From contig JBCBSM010000001.1 in the NCBI GenBank assembly GCA_039819165.1, positions 1,240,001-1,304,000 of the forward strand: a stretch of DNA of 64,000 nucleotides, read 5' to 3'. The stretch comes from Planctomycetota bacterium (GTDB lineage: Bacteria > Planctomycetota > Phycisphaerae > Phycisphaerales > UBA1924). This document shows, piece by piece, positions 16,936 through 25,774 of this stretch. The notes below the pieces were generated by a model that did no database searches, was not told the origin of the DNA, and saw nothing but the letters and a program-made list of their open reading frames with translations. Position 1 is the first letter of the stretch. Every line of letters starts with the position of its first letter. The position numbers and the translations under genes are program-made.

Positions 16936-18614
16936 CAGCGGGCCCCATCCGCGGCCGGACCATCGCCGGCGGACTCCGAGACGGCGTCCTGCGTGGCGCG
17001 GAGCACCTCGCCGACGGTGGTCAGGCCCCGCGCCGCCTTGCGGAGGCCGTCCTGCCGCATCGTGATGTGGTCGGCCGATGCGGTCCGGAGCAACTGCTGG
17101 GCGTTCATCCGCTCGGTGATGGCCGCCCGCATCGCCCGCGTGACGGTGAGCACCTCGTAGAAGCCGATGCGGCCCTGGAACAGGTCGGGGCCGGCGTCGT
17201 GCGAATCGATCGGCTGGCCCGTTGCATCCGCGAAGAGCGCCCGCTCGTCGGGCGTCAGCCGCTGCCACTCGCTCTCGAGCGGCTCGTGGGGAAGCGCGTA
17301 CTTGGGCGCCAGGCGCCGGCCGAGCCGCTGGGCGATCGCCGCCTCCAGCACGCTGGCGAGCAGGAAGGGCTCGATGCCCATGTCCAGCATCCGCCCCACC
17401 GCGCTCGCGGCATCGTTGGTGTGCAGCGTCGAGAGGATCAGGTGGCCGGTCATCGCCGCCCGCACCGAGATCTCGGCGGTCTCGCCGTCGCGGATCTCGC
17501 CGACCATGATCACGTCGGGGTCCTGCCGCAGGATCGACCGCAGTCCCGACGCGAAGCTCAGCCCACGCTTGGGATTCACCGGGATCTGGTTGACGCCCTC
17601 CAGCTCGTACTCGACGGGATCCTCGATCGTGATGATCTTCTTGCGGGGGTCGTACAGCTTGCTGAGCGCGGCATAGAGCGTCGTGGTCTTGCCCGAACCA
17701 GTCGGCCCGGTGACCAGCACCATGCCGTGCGGGATGGCGATCAGCCGATCGACCTCGCCGCGGTCCTCCTCGCGCATGCCGAGCGTCTCGAGGTCGAGAC
17801 GCAGGCTCTGCTTGTCGAGCACGCGCATGACGATCGACTCGCCGTAGATCGTCGGCGCCGTCGACACGCGGATGTCGATCTTGCGGCCGTCGAACCGCAG
17901 CGTGATGTGGCCGTCCTGCGGCGCGTACCGCTCGGCGATGTTCATGCCGGCCATGATCTTCACGCGGCTCGTGATAGCCGGCTGCAAACGCTTGGGCGGC
18001 GAGTCCTGCTCGACGAGTACCCCGTCGATGCGGTACTTGACCTTGAGGTCCCGCTCGAAGGGCTCGACGTGCACGTCGCTGGCCCGCAGCCGGATGGCCT
18101 CGAGGATGACCAGATTGACCAGGTTGATCAGCGACGGCTGCTCGGCCATCCGGTGCAGGTCTTCGGCCTCGATGGACTCGAGGTTGGCCAGCATCTCGTC
18201 GTCGTCGCCCGCCTGCCCGAGGTTGGCCGCCATCGCGGCGGCGGTCGTGCCGTACTCCCGCTGCACGAGTGCGCGGAAGGCCGGCTCGGCGATCGCCACG
18301 GGCGCGACGGGCCTGCCGGCGAGCATCGAGGCCTCGTCGGCCGACGCCCAGTCGCTCGGGTCGAGCATTGCCAGCACGAGGCGGCCCTGCCGCTCGCCCA
18401 CCGGTGCCGCGTGCAGCCGCGCGACGTCGTCGCCCGATAGCAACCGCGCAATCGACGGCTCGACCGATGGTGGCTCGGTGAGCATCGCGGGCGGATCCGG
18501 GGGCGCACCGGCCGCGCCGTTCGCGACGGGCGATCCACTCGCGCCCGACGCGGCGTCACCGCGCGCCGGCGGCTGGCCGTTGGCCGGCGCCGCGGCGCGC
18601 GTCTCCCCTGCCAC
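16935..18614 (-). CDS. gspE: T2SS assembly ATPase GspE
   Basis: 559 residues from GTG 18614 (GGAG 9 nt upstream). An in-frame TTG at 18638 overlaps the preceding stop (TTGA) but has its purine run directly against it; it would add 8 residues. The N1E-like region covers about 30-150, the ATPase core about 180-500: Walker A GPTGSGKTT near residue 305, Asp box, Walker B DPDVIMVGEIRDGETAEIS, and a His box LSTLHTNDAASA. The four-Cys zinc motif usual in proteobacterial GspE is absent. Drives pseudopilus assembly. Confidence 0.95.
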   Translation of the reverse strand: MAGETRAAAPANGQPPARGDAASGASGSPVANGAAGAPPDPPAMLTEPPSVEPSIARLLSGDDVARLHAAPVGERQGRLVLAMLDPSDWASADEASMLAGRPVAPVAIAEPAFRALVQREYGTTAAAMAANLGQAGDDDEMLANLESIEAEDLHRMAEQPSLINLVNLVILEAIRLRASDVHVEPFERDLKVKYRIDGVLVEQDSPPKRLQPAITSRVKIMAGMNIAERYAPQDGHITLRFDGRKIDIRVSTAPTIYGESIVMRVLDKQSLRLDLETLGMREEDRGEVDRLIAIPHGMVLVTGPTGSGKTTTLYAALSKLYDPRKKIITIEDPVEYELEGVNQIPVNPKRGLSFASGLRSILRQDPDVIMVGEIRDGETAEISVRAAMTGHLILSTLHTNDAASAVGRMLDMGIEPFLLASVLEAAIAQRLGRRLAPKYALPHEPLESEWQRLTPDERALFADATGQPIDSHDAGPDLFQGRIGFYEVLTVTRAMRAAITERMNAQQLLRTASADHITMRQDGLRKAARGLTTVGEVLRATQDAVSESAGDGPAADGAR

Positions 18615-18634
18615 CGCCGATGGCTCCAACTGGG

Positions 18635-19894
18635 TCAACCTCCCCCGCCGAACTGGCGGATCACCGCGTCGGCGTCGAAACCCGACGAGGCGGACTTGGG
18701 CAGCCGCTCGGCCTGCTCGGGCGTGAGCAGGTCGCGGAGTCGCTGCTCGAATCGCTCGTCGATGGACTTGCGGTCGGCCGCGGCCTCGGTCGTCTTCGTG
18801 TCGTCGCCGCCCCAGCCGAACCAGGTGTCCTCGCCGGACTGCTGCTCGTCGATGGCCTCGGACCACCGCTGGTTGACGGGCGCCGCCTCGCGGGCGTATG
18901 CCTGCCGCAGGGCCTCGAGGCCCTCCCGCTGGGCGGTGTCTAGGTCGTCGAACTTCCCCGCGGCGTCCATCAATCGCTCCGCGCTGCTCTCGCGGTAGAC
19001 CTGCGGCCAGGTCCGCCGCTTGACCTCCAGGTCCCAGATCGGCTGCTGTTCGGGCGGCAGCGCCAGCTTGACCTGCCGGGCAAAACGCTCGTTGATGCCC
19101 TTGGCTTGCAGGCCAAGCTCCCGCATCGTGGCCATCTGCTCCTGCCAGGTCTCCATCATGGCCCCGCCCCACAGGTCCTCGTCGGGGTCGGCCATCTTCT
19201 CGAGTTGGGTGCGGCTGGTGCCGAGCATAAGGTCGATGAACCGCTTGTTGACGCCGTCGATCTCGGTCTCGTAGCTCTGCAGCGCCGCGGAAACGGCCTC
19301 GTTGTCATCGACCTCGGACTGCTTGCGGATCGCGTACAGGTCGATGCCCGCGCCGCTGATGGTGCCCATCTGGGAGGCCACCTCCCGCCGCCGCGCCCGC
19401 TCGACGCGGACGAATGCCTCTTCCTGCGCAGGCTCGAAGGCCAGCATCTTCAGGTCGGCCATGAAGTCGCTCTCGAGCGTGTCGGCCCGGTCCATGAACG
19501 CGAGCATGATCTTGCCGATCGCGGGCATGGACGCCTCCCAGTCCCGCGTTTCTTGCATCTCGTCCTGGATCTGCCGCATCGCCTCGCTGATGGTGTCGAC
19601 CATCTGCTTGTACTCGTCGAGATAGCCCTCGTGGAGCATCATCATGGTGCTCCGCTGGTCGCCGTCGAAGCGCATCAACTCGCCGTAGCCGCTGGCGGCA
19701 TCCCGCGAGATGGCGTAGTCCATGAACTCGCTGGCGTCGCCGCCCATGCCCATGCCGAACTGGGCTCGGGCCGGGCTCGCCGCGGCCAAGACCAGCCCGA
19801 CCGCCAGGGCGGCCAGCCCCAGCATGAAACCACACGACGACCGCCGGCACGCGAGGCCACGATCGCGCCACGTCTTCTGCAATTGAATTCTCAT
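18635..19894 (-). CDS. secreted LTxxQ-type helical protein A, first gene of the T2SS operon
   Basis: 419 residues from ATG 19894 (GGGGGA just upstream). Signal peptide about 1-45 (LAALAVGLVLAAASPARAQ). The mature part is almost wholly helical and charged. Two blocks align by eye with the next two genes: FVRVERARRR...IDLYAI (about 165-195) and TWPQVYRESSAERLMDAA followed by LDTAQREGLEAL (about 300-345). The end has LTPEQAERLP, an LTxxQ motif as in the periplasmic Spy/CpxP proteins. Its stop lies 20 nt before the gspE GTG, so it is co-transcribed with the T2SS genes. Periplasmic location likely; function unknown. Confidence 0.75.
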   Translation of the reverse strand: MRIQLQKTWRDRGLACRRSSCGFMLGLAALAVGLVLAAASPARAQFGMGMGGDASEFMDYAISRDAASGYGELMRFDGDQRSTMMMLHEGYLDEYKQMVDTISEAMRQIQDEMQETRDWEASMPAIGKIMLAFMDRADTLESDFMADLKMLAFEPAQEEAFVRVERARRREVASQMGTISGAGIDLYAIRKQSEVDDNEAVSAALQSYETEIDGVNKRFIDLMLGTSRTQLEKMADPDEDLWGGAMMETWQEQMATMRELGLQAKGINERFARQVKLALPPEQQPIWDLEVKRRTWPQVYRESSAERLMDAAGKFDDLDTAQREGLEALRQAYAREAAPVNQRWSEAIDEQQSGEDTWFGWGGDDTKTTEAAADRKSIDERFEQRLRDLLTPEQAERLPKSASSGFDADAVIRQFGGGG

Positions 19895-20016
19895 ATATCC
19901 CCCGATGCCGCGGCCGGCGAATGCTGGGCCGCACGGGTGCGTATTCCGCTCCGGCGGCATCCCGTTGCACGTCCGCGATCGGGCGTGCGTTCGGTAACCC
20001 GTCCCAGTCTAACAGC

Positions 20017-21231
20017 TTACCCGCCGATCCGGACGCCCCTCGACCCCGAAATCTGCGGCACGAATACCCCCGGAGCGGGCTCGTTGTCGGCAGCCGGCAG
20101 CCCCTCGAGCTGCGCGGCGGACAGGATCGCCGCGAGCCGATCCTCGATCCGCCGATCGAGGCCGGCCAGCGAATCCCCCGCGCGACTCCGGGCGGTCTCC
20201 TCCTCGCCTTCGCCCACGAAGTGGATCTGAACGCCGGGCGGCATGGTGCTCTCCGCCTCCTCCTCCCGCTCGCCGGCGACCCAGGTGGCCCGGATGGCGT
20301 CGGCCTCGTGCACGTGCCGATCGCGGAGCGCGACCAGGTCGGACCGCTGGGCGTCGTCGAGGTCCTCGATCGCCAGGGCGGCCTCCAGCCGGCGCTCCGC
20401 GGAGGTCGGCCGGTACACCCGCGGGAAGCCGCGCTCCAGCCAGGCGGTCCGCAGCGCGGCGGCGGGCTCGTCGCCCAGCACGCCCGCCAGGGCCCGCAGC
20501 GTGGACTCGCCCGACGCCTCGATGCGGGCATCGATCGCCCGGAGCTGCGCGAAGGGATCGTCGGCCCCGTCGTCGACGGCCAGCATGATCAGCATGTCGC
20601 CCTCGGGCTCCTCGATGGCCTCCGCGCGGCGGGCTCGCTCCTGCAAGGCGGCATCGACCCGCAACTCCCATTGGCGGAGGATCTCGGCCGCGTCGGAGTC
20701 GCCCGCAGCATCAGGGTGCACCTCGTGCAGCAGGTCCTCGATGTCCACGCGGGCGAGCGCACGCGACGCCTCGCCCAGCGACTTGTCCCGCCGGTAGCGG
20801 CGCTCGACGCGGGGCCAGCGTTCGTCCTGCTCGGGCGTGAGCATCGCCCGCAGATCGCCCAGGAGCATGGACTCGAGTTCGTTGATGGCGCTCGCCCGCG
20901 CGTCGCTCACCTCGGCCATGCGTCCCAGCAGGTGTTCGATCTGGCCCTCGTCCATGTCCTCGCGGACGCGCTCGATGGCCGCACGGAAGGCGTCGTCGGC
21001 CGCGACGCGGCCCGAGCGGAAATCCTCGAAGAGCGTGCGGGCGATGTCGCGCTGGGTCTCGTCCAGCTCGAGGTAGCCCGCGTATCGCTCGACGGACTCC
21101 AGCGAGAGCCGCGAGGGGCCCGCGCCCCCCATGCTTACGCCGCGGGTCATGACCACCGAGCGTTCCTGGGCCAAAGCCAGGGGTGGGAGCAGCGTGCAGG
21201 CGAGTGCGACGATGGCGGCGGCGCGCAGCAT
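20017..21231 (-). CDS. secreted LTxxQ-type helical protein B (paralogue)
   Basis: 404 residues, signal peptide AAAIVALACTLLPPLALAQE, then a helical charged protein. It carries the block LTPEQDERWPRVERRYRR (about 120-137) with a following VDIEDLL, and the block GFPRVYRPTSAERRLEAAL followed by LDDAQRSDLVAL (about 275-310). These match the flanking paralogues in order and spacing. The C-terminal part has an LSAAQLEGLP variant of LTxxQ. CGGAGA lies 8 nt before the ATG. Separated by 122 nt from protein A and by 110 nt from protein C, so it may have its own promoter. Function unknown. Confidence 0.75.
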   Translation of the reverse strand: MLRAAAIVALACTLLPPLALAQERSVVMTRGVSMGGAGPSRLSLESVERYAGYLELDETQRDIARTLFEDFRSGRVAADDAFRAAIERVREDMDEGQIEHLLGRMAEVSDARASAINELESMLLGDLRAMLTPEQDERWPRVERRYRRDKSLGEASRALARVDIEDLLHEVHPDAAGDSDAAEILRQWELRVDAALQERARRAEAIEEPEGDMLIMLAVDDGADDPFAQLRAIDARIEASGESTLRALAGVLGDEPAAALRTAWLERGFPRVYRPTSAERRLEAALAIEDLDDAQRSDLVALRDRHVHEADAIRATWVAGEREEEAESTMPPGVQIHFVGEGEEETARSRAGDSLAGLDRRIEDRLAAILSAAQLEGLPAADNEPAPGVFVPQISGSRGVRIGG

Positions 21232-21341
21232 GGTCGGTCTCCGGGATGGCCGCCCGCGGATGGCGACAATCCCGAAGATGCGCCCGGTCCGAGCGGTCGT
21301 CCCGGCGGGCGCGAAAAACCCTCTTTGCTGCAAATCGGGCC

Positions 21342-22553
21342 TCAGAATCGCCTGCGGGCGTCGCCCCCGCGGCCCCGCCGTCCGCGATCGCCCCGGCCGC
21401 CGCGCTCCCGGGCCTCGGGCCCCGCGGCCTCCTCCACGGCGGCGATCTGGGTCTCGTCGAGGATGGAGCGGAGCTGCTCGATGGCCCGCTCGCCGATGTC
21501 GCGGCGCTCGACGAATAGCTCGCGAGTGGCGTCGTCCCCGCCGCGATCGCCGCCGCGGGCGCGGCCGATGAAATCGCGGAGGGTCATGCTCTCCTCGGCG
21601 GACTGGATGGCCCGGGCGAGCCGGCCGTTGACCTCCGACATACGCCGGGTGGTCACGTCGGCGACGGCCTGGACCTGCTCGCGCTGATCGGGCGTGAGCC
21701 CCTCGAGGGCTGCGGCCGCCTCGATTGCGCGGGACGCCCGCGTGGGGCGGTACACCGTCGGGAAGCTGGCGCGCTCCACGGCGGCGGTGAAGGCATCGGC
21801 CTGCTCGGGGGCCAGGAAGCCCTCGATCCGCCGGGCGAAGGACCGGTGCGTGTCGCGGACACGCTCGCTGTCGCCGCGGGCGTCCTCCACGAAGCTCTGC
21901 AGCTCGTCGAAGCGCCGCTCGCGGAACAGCTCGGCGCCCTGCTCGTAGGCCGCGTTGCGCTGCACGAGCGCGCGATCGAGGGCCAGCTCGTATTCGGCCA
22001 GCACCGCGTCGACGTCGCTCGCGGCCCCCTCGGACAGGTCCATATCGCGAACGATGGCGAACAGGTCCACCCGCTCGCCCGACATCAGCCCGCGGGGCAG
22101 CGTCGTCGCGCGGCGATGGGCCCGCTCGACGCGGGGCCAGGCGGCCTCCTGTTCGGGCGTGAGCACGGCCTGCATGTCGGCCATGAACTGCTCCTCTGAG
22201 ACGCGGACGCGCTCGGTCGTCGACTCGCGGAGCTCGCGAACGCCCTCCCAGGCCGATCGGTCGCGGGTCTCCTCGAATTCGTCGCGGGCCCGCTGCATCG
22301 CCTCGCGCATGCCGTCGACGGCCGACTGCACGCCATCGATGTACTCCTCGTGGAGCACGCCCAGGATCTCGCGCTGGTCGGCGTCGAGTCCCAGCAGGTC
22401 GCCGTACTGGGCGAGCCGCTCGCGGGTAACCTGCGGGCCCTGGTCGCCGCCGCCGAAGAACTGGGCGTGAGCGGTCCCGGGCGCCAAGAGCAGCACGGCG
22501 ATTGCGATGCCGGCCGGACCGATCAGGGTGCGAATCGCGGAGCGCCTCAGCAT
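21342..22553 (-). CDS. secreted LTxxQ-type helical protein C (paralogue)
   Basis: 403 residues, signal peptide IGPAGIAIAVLLLAPGTAHAQ. AAGGGGGA precedes the ATG. Contains LTPEQEAAWPRVERAHRR (about 128-145) followed by VDLFAI, then SFPTVYRPTRASRAIEAAA and LTPDQREQVQAV (about 265-305), giving the clearest LTxxQ motifs of the three. The last 25 residues are Gly/Arg/Asp-rich (GGRGDRGRRGRGGD), probably disordered and able to bind acidic surfaces or nucleic acid. Divergent from panD over 138 nt. Function unknown. Confidence 0.75.
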   Translation of the reverse strand: MLRRSAIRTLIGPAGIAIAVLLLAPGTAHAQFFGGGDQGPQVTRERLAQYGDLLGLDADQREILGVLHEEYIDGVQSAVDGMREAMQRARDEFEETRDRSAWEGVRELRESTTERVRVSEEQFMADMQAVLTPEQEAAWPRVERAHRRATTLPRGLMSGERVDLFAIVRDMDLSEGAASDVDAVLAEYELALDRALVQRNAAYEQGAELFRERRFDELQSFVEDARGDSERVRDTHRSFARRIEGFLAPEQADAFTAAVERASFPTVYRPTRASRAIEAAAALEGLTPDQREQVQAVADVTTRRMSEVNGRLARAIQSAEESMTLRDFIGRARGGDRGGDDATRELFVERRDIGERAIEQLRSILDETQIAAVEEAAGPEARERGGRGDRGRRGRGGDARRRF

Positions 22554-22691
22554 GGGTCAGTCCCCCTTGGGGTGTCGTGGCATGGACTCCACCCGCGGCC
22601 CCGGCCGCCGGTCGCCTGCAGCGGGTCAACGCTGGGCCCAGCACACTATTGCCGACCCAGGGCCGCGGCGTCACTACGCTTGCGGCTTCCC

Positions 22692-23060
22692 ATGCTCCGC
22701 AAGGTCCTGCACAGCAAGATCCACCTGGCGACCGTGACAGCGGCGCGGCCGGACTACGTGGGCTCGCTGACCATCGATCGCCGGCTCTTGCGGGCCGTCG
22801 GGATGCGGGCCAGCGACGCCATCGAGGTGGCCAACACCGCCAACGGCGAGCGATTCGAGACCTACGTCTTCCTGGGCGGGCCCGGGCAGATCGAGGTCAA
22901 CGGGGCGGCGGCGGCCCTGGTGACGCCCGGCGACCGCCTCATCATCATGCACTACGCGCTCATGGACGACGGCGAATACCGCCGGCACCGCCCGCGGGTG
23001 GCCGTCGCCGGCGAGGGCAACACCGTGGACCGCCTGCTCCGCTACGAGCCCGGGCCCTAG
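22692..23060 (+). CDS. panD: aspartate 1-decarboxylase PanD
   Basis: 122 residues, the usual PanD size. Makes beta-alanine from aspartate for pantothenate and coenzyme A. The self-processing Gly24-Ser25 pair is in place (DYVGSLTID), where Ser25 becomes the pyruvoyl group, together with Lys9 (HSKIH) and the conserved NGAAA and PGDRLIIM segments. No Shine-Dalgarno is evident before the ATG. No other pantothenate genes are nearby. The 3' end overlaps the convergent glycosyltransferase gene by 4 nt. Confidence 0.95.
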   Translation: MLRKVLHSKIHLATVTAARPDYVGSLTIDRRLLRAVGMRASDAIEVANTANGERFETYVFLGGPGQIEVNGAAAALVTPGDRLIIMHYALMDDGEYRRHRPRVAVAGEGNTVDRLLRYEPGP

Positions 23061-24238
23061 CCCGCCGCCGACGAGGCAGCACTGGCGACGGCGGGCCGCA
23101 GCAGCCCCTCGTGGCTGGCCCAGAAGCGATCGAAGCTGGCGGCGATCGAGAACTGCTGCGACCACGGCGTCGCAGCCGCACCCATCGCCCGTCGGCGGTC
23201 GTGGTCGATGCACAGCCGCGCGATCGCCTCGATCCAGGCCCCGGGATCGCCCGCGGGCAGCACCAGGCCCGTGCGGCCGTCGTCGACCACCTCCTTCGGA
23301 CCGCCCTCATCCCCCACGACCACCGGGATGCCGGCGGACTGGCTCTCGAGCACGACCTGGCCCAGCGTGTCGGTGCGGGAGGGGAACACGAACAGGTCGG
23401 CCGACGCGTAGAGCGTCGCAAGCTCCCGGCCTCGCTTCTCGCCCAGGAACACCGCGCCGTGGGGCGCAAGCTCGTCCTCCATCTCGCCGGCGTACGGGCC
23501 GAGGCCCACGACCACGAGGCGGGCATCGACGCCGCCCCGCTCGGCGCGCTCCCGGATCGCGGGCCACGCATCGACGAGCATCGGCAGGTTCTTCTCCTTG
23601 CTGATGCGGCCGACGTAGAGCACGCGAACCGAGCCGGGCGGCAGGCCGTGCGCGTCCCAGGTGCTCGGGTCGCGGAGCGAGGCATCGAAGTCCTCCAGCG
23701 CAATGCCGGGCGCGAGCTTCTCCATGACGCGGCATTCGAGGCCCAGGGCCTCGAGCGAACGCATGTACTCCTCGCTCCGAGAGAGGATCAGCCCGAAGGG
23801 CCTGTAGAACCACGCCATGAACCGAGCCGCGAGCCCGCGAGCGGCGCGGCCGCCGGCGAGCGTCTCGACGTAGGCGGGAAAGTCGGTGTGGTAGACCCCC
23901 GCGAGCGGCAGCCCGCGCCGCAGCGCGTAGCGGCGGCCCAGCAGCCCGACGGGGCCGGGCGTCGAGACGTGGACCACGTCGGGGGCGAACTCGTCGGCCC
24001 GAGCCAGCATGGCCCGCTTCGGCGGGCGGACCAGGTCGAGCTGCGGGTAGCGGGGCATCCGCATGGCCCACGCCGGCGGCGGATTGAAGAAGCACGCCTC
24101 CGGCGGCACCTCGAAGCGCGTCGAGGTCGCAACGAGCATGTCGCGCCCGGAGCGGAGCGACTCGTGGCCGATGTTCTGGATGAAGCGGCTGACGCCGTTG
24201 GTATCGCCCAGCGTGTCGGTGAAGAGCATCAGACGCAT
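23057..24238 (-). CDS. GT4-family glycosyltransferase
   Basis: 393 residues, GT-B fold. GGAGGT lies 4 nt before the ATG. The N-terminal Rossmann half starts MRLMLFTDTLGDTNGVSRFI; the C-terminal nucleotide-sugar half has VLYVGRISKEKNLPMLVDAW (about 205-225) and the acidic motif region FPSRTDTLGQVVLESQSAG near residue 290, followed by GDEGGPKEVV. It resembles alpha-mannosyl or sulfoquinovosyl transferases that act on lipid acceptors at the cytoplasmic membrane face. Acceptor and sugar cannot be told from sequence. Divergent from mgtE with a 122-nt spacer. Confidence 0.85.
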   Translation of the reverse strand: MRLMLFTDTLGDTNGVSRFIQNIGHESLRSGRDMLVATSTRFEVPPEACFFNPPPAWAMRMPRYPQLDLVRPPKRAMLARADEFAPDVVHVSTPGPVGLLGRRYALRRGLPLAGVYHTDFPAYVETLAGGRAARGLAARFMAWFYRPFGLILSRSEEYMRSLEALGLECRVMEKLAPGIALEDFDASLRDPSTWDAHGLPPGSVRVLYVGRISKEKNLPMLVDAWPAIRERAERGGVDARLVVVGLGPYAGEMEDELAPHGAVFLGEKRGRELATLYASADLFVFPSRTDTLGQVVLESQSAGIPVVVGDEGGPKEVVDDGRTGLVLPAGDPGAWIEAIARLCIDHDRRRAMGAAATPWSQQFSIAASFDRFWASHEGLLRPAVASAASSAAG

Positions 24239-24360
24239 CGGGACCTCCGGTGGGCGAGCGGTGGGCGGGGCAGCATCCTTTGCCTCCTCTCGTCGGCGGG
24301 CTATGACATTCCACCAGGACGCACCGCCGCGGAATGACTACGCCCGAGACCGGAGCCACC

Positions 24361-25755
24361 ATGCCGACCATCGAATCCGACTCCCAGGCCCCGCCGCCCG
24401 TCGCCGACGACGCGGCCGCCCGGGCGCTCTCCGACGCGATCGACCGCGTCGATGTTGAGGCGATCCAGGAGGCCGTCGACAGGCTGCCGGCCGAGGATCG
24501 GCCCCGGATCCTGGATCAACTCGGCAAGGAGCGGCTCGATCGGCTCGTGACCTGCATCGAGCCGGGCGACGCGGCCCACCTGCTCGAGACGCTGCCCGAC
24601 GCGGCCATCGCCGCCACGCTCGAGCGGATCGACCCGGGGGCCGCCGCCCAGTTGCTCGAGCGGCTGCCCAGCGCCGAGCGGGCCGACCTGGTCCAGGAAC
24701 TCTCCGAGGACCAGGCCGAGAGCGTGCTGGACGCCCTGCCCGAGGCCATCGCCAACGAGGCTCGGGCGCTGTCGGGGTACGACCCCGAGACCGCCGGCGG
24801 CCTGCTGGTAACCGAGGTGCTGTCCTACGCCGACGACCGCAGCGTGGGCGATGTCGTCGAGGACATGCGGGCCAACGCCGAGCGGTACCGCGCGTACGAC
24901 GTGCAGTACGCCTTCGTCACCGACGCGGCGGGCCGCCTCCGCGGCGTGCTGCGGCTCCGCGACCTGCTGCTCGCACCCTGGAGCCGCCGCATCGCCGAGA
25001 TCATGATCCCCGACCCCATCCGCGTGTCGGTCGACGAGACGCTGGACGACCTGGAATCGCTCTTCGACGACCACGGCTTCTTCGGCGTGCCCGCCGTCGA
25101 CACCGACGACCGGCTGGTGGGCGTGGTGCAGCGCAGCCGCGTCGAGGAGGCGCTGGCCGAGAGGAGCGAGAGCGACTACCGCAAGAGCCAGGGCATCATC
25201 GGCGGCGAGGAACTCCGCAGCATGCCGACGCTGCTGCGGGCCCGGCGTCGCTTTGCCTGGCTGAGCATCAATATCGTGCTCAACAGCTTCGCGGCGGCGG
25301 TGATCGCGCTCAACGAGGCCACCCTCGAGGCCGTCATCGCGCTGGCGGTCTTCATGCCCATCATCAGCGACATGAGCGGCTGCTCGGGCAACCAGGCCGT
25401 CGCGGTGAGCATGCGGGAGCTGACGCTGGGCCTCATCAAGCCCCGCGACGCCCTCCGCGTGTGGCGCAAGGAGCTCTCGGTCGGCGTCATCAACGGCCTG
25501 GGACTGGGGCTGCTGCTGATGATCGGCGGGAGCATCTACGCCGGCAACATCTGGTTCGGCGCGGTCGTGGGCTCGGCGTTGACGCTCAACACGCTCATCG
25601 CGCTGAGCGTCGGCGGGCTGGTGCCCATCCTGCTCAAGGCCATCAAGAAGGACCCCGCCCTGGCCTCGGGGCCCATCCTCACCACCGTGACCGACATGTG
25701 CGGCTTCCTGCTGGTGCTCACGCTGGCGAGCCTGATGATGGACAAGCTGCTCTAG
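24361..25755 (+). CDS. mgtE: magnesium transporter MgtE
   Basis: 464 residues from ATG 24361 (GGAG 6 nt upstream); an in-frame ATG at 24334 would add 9. Order: superhelical MgtE_N domain (about 15-130, with repeated AAQLLERLP-like helices), paired CBS domains (about 130-260; MIPDPIRVSVDETLDDLE), connecting helix, five transmembrane helices (about 285-464). The pore motif ISDMSGCSGNQAVAVSMREL and the conserved Asp in TTVTDMCGF are present. The N and CBS domains gate the channel according to cytosolic Mg2+. Single gene between divergent and convergent neighbours. Confidence 0.95.
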   Translation: MPTIESDSQAPPPVADDAAARALSDAIDRVDVEAIQEAVDRLPAEDRPRILDQLGKERLDRLVTCIEPGDAAHLLETLPDAAIAATLERIDPGAAAQLLERLPSAERADLVQELSEDQAESVLDALPEAIANEARALSGYDPETAGGLLVTEVLSYADDRSVGDVVEDMRANAERYRAYDVQYAFVTDAAGRLRGVLRLRDLLLAPWSRRIAEIMIPDPIRVSVDETLDDLESLFDDHGFFGVPAVDTDDRLVGVVQRSRVEEALAERSESDYRKSQGIIGGEELRSMPTLLRARRRFAWLSINIVLNSFAAAVIALNEATLEAVIALAVFMPIISDMSGCSGNQAVAVSMRELTLGLIKPRDALRVWRKELSVGVINGLGLGLLLMIGGSIYAGNIWFGAVVGSALTLNTLIALSVGGLVPILLKAIKKDPALASGPILTTVTDMCGFLLVLTLASLMMDKLL

Positions 25756-25774
25756 CGGCCCACGCGCGGCGTGG

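Noticed and set aside
21280-21312. Inverted repeat GCGCCCG/CGGGCGC between paralogues B and C
   Set aside because: For the minus-strand genes the T-run comes before the stem, not after it, and the loop is 19 nt; not a credible terminator.
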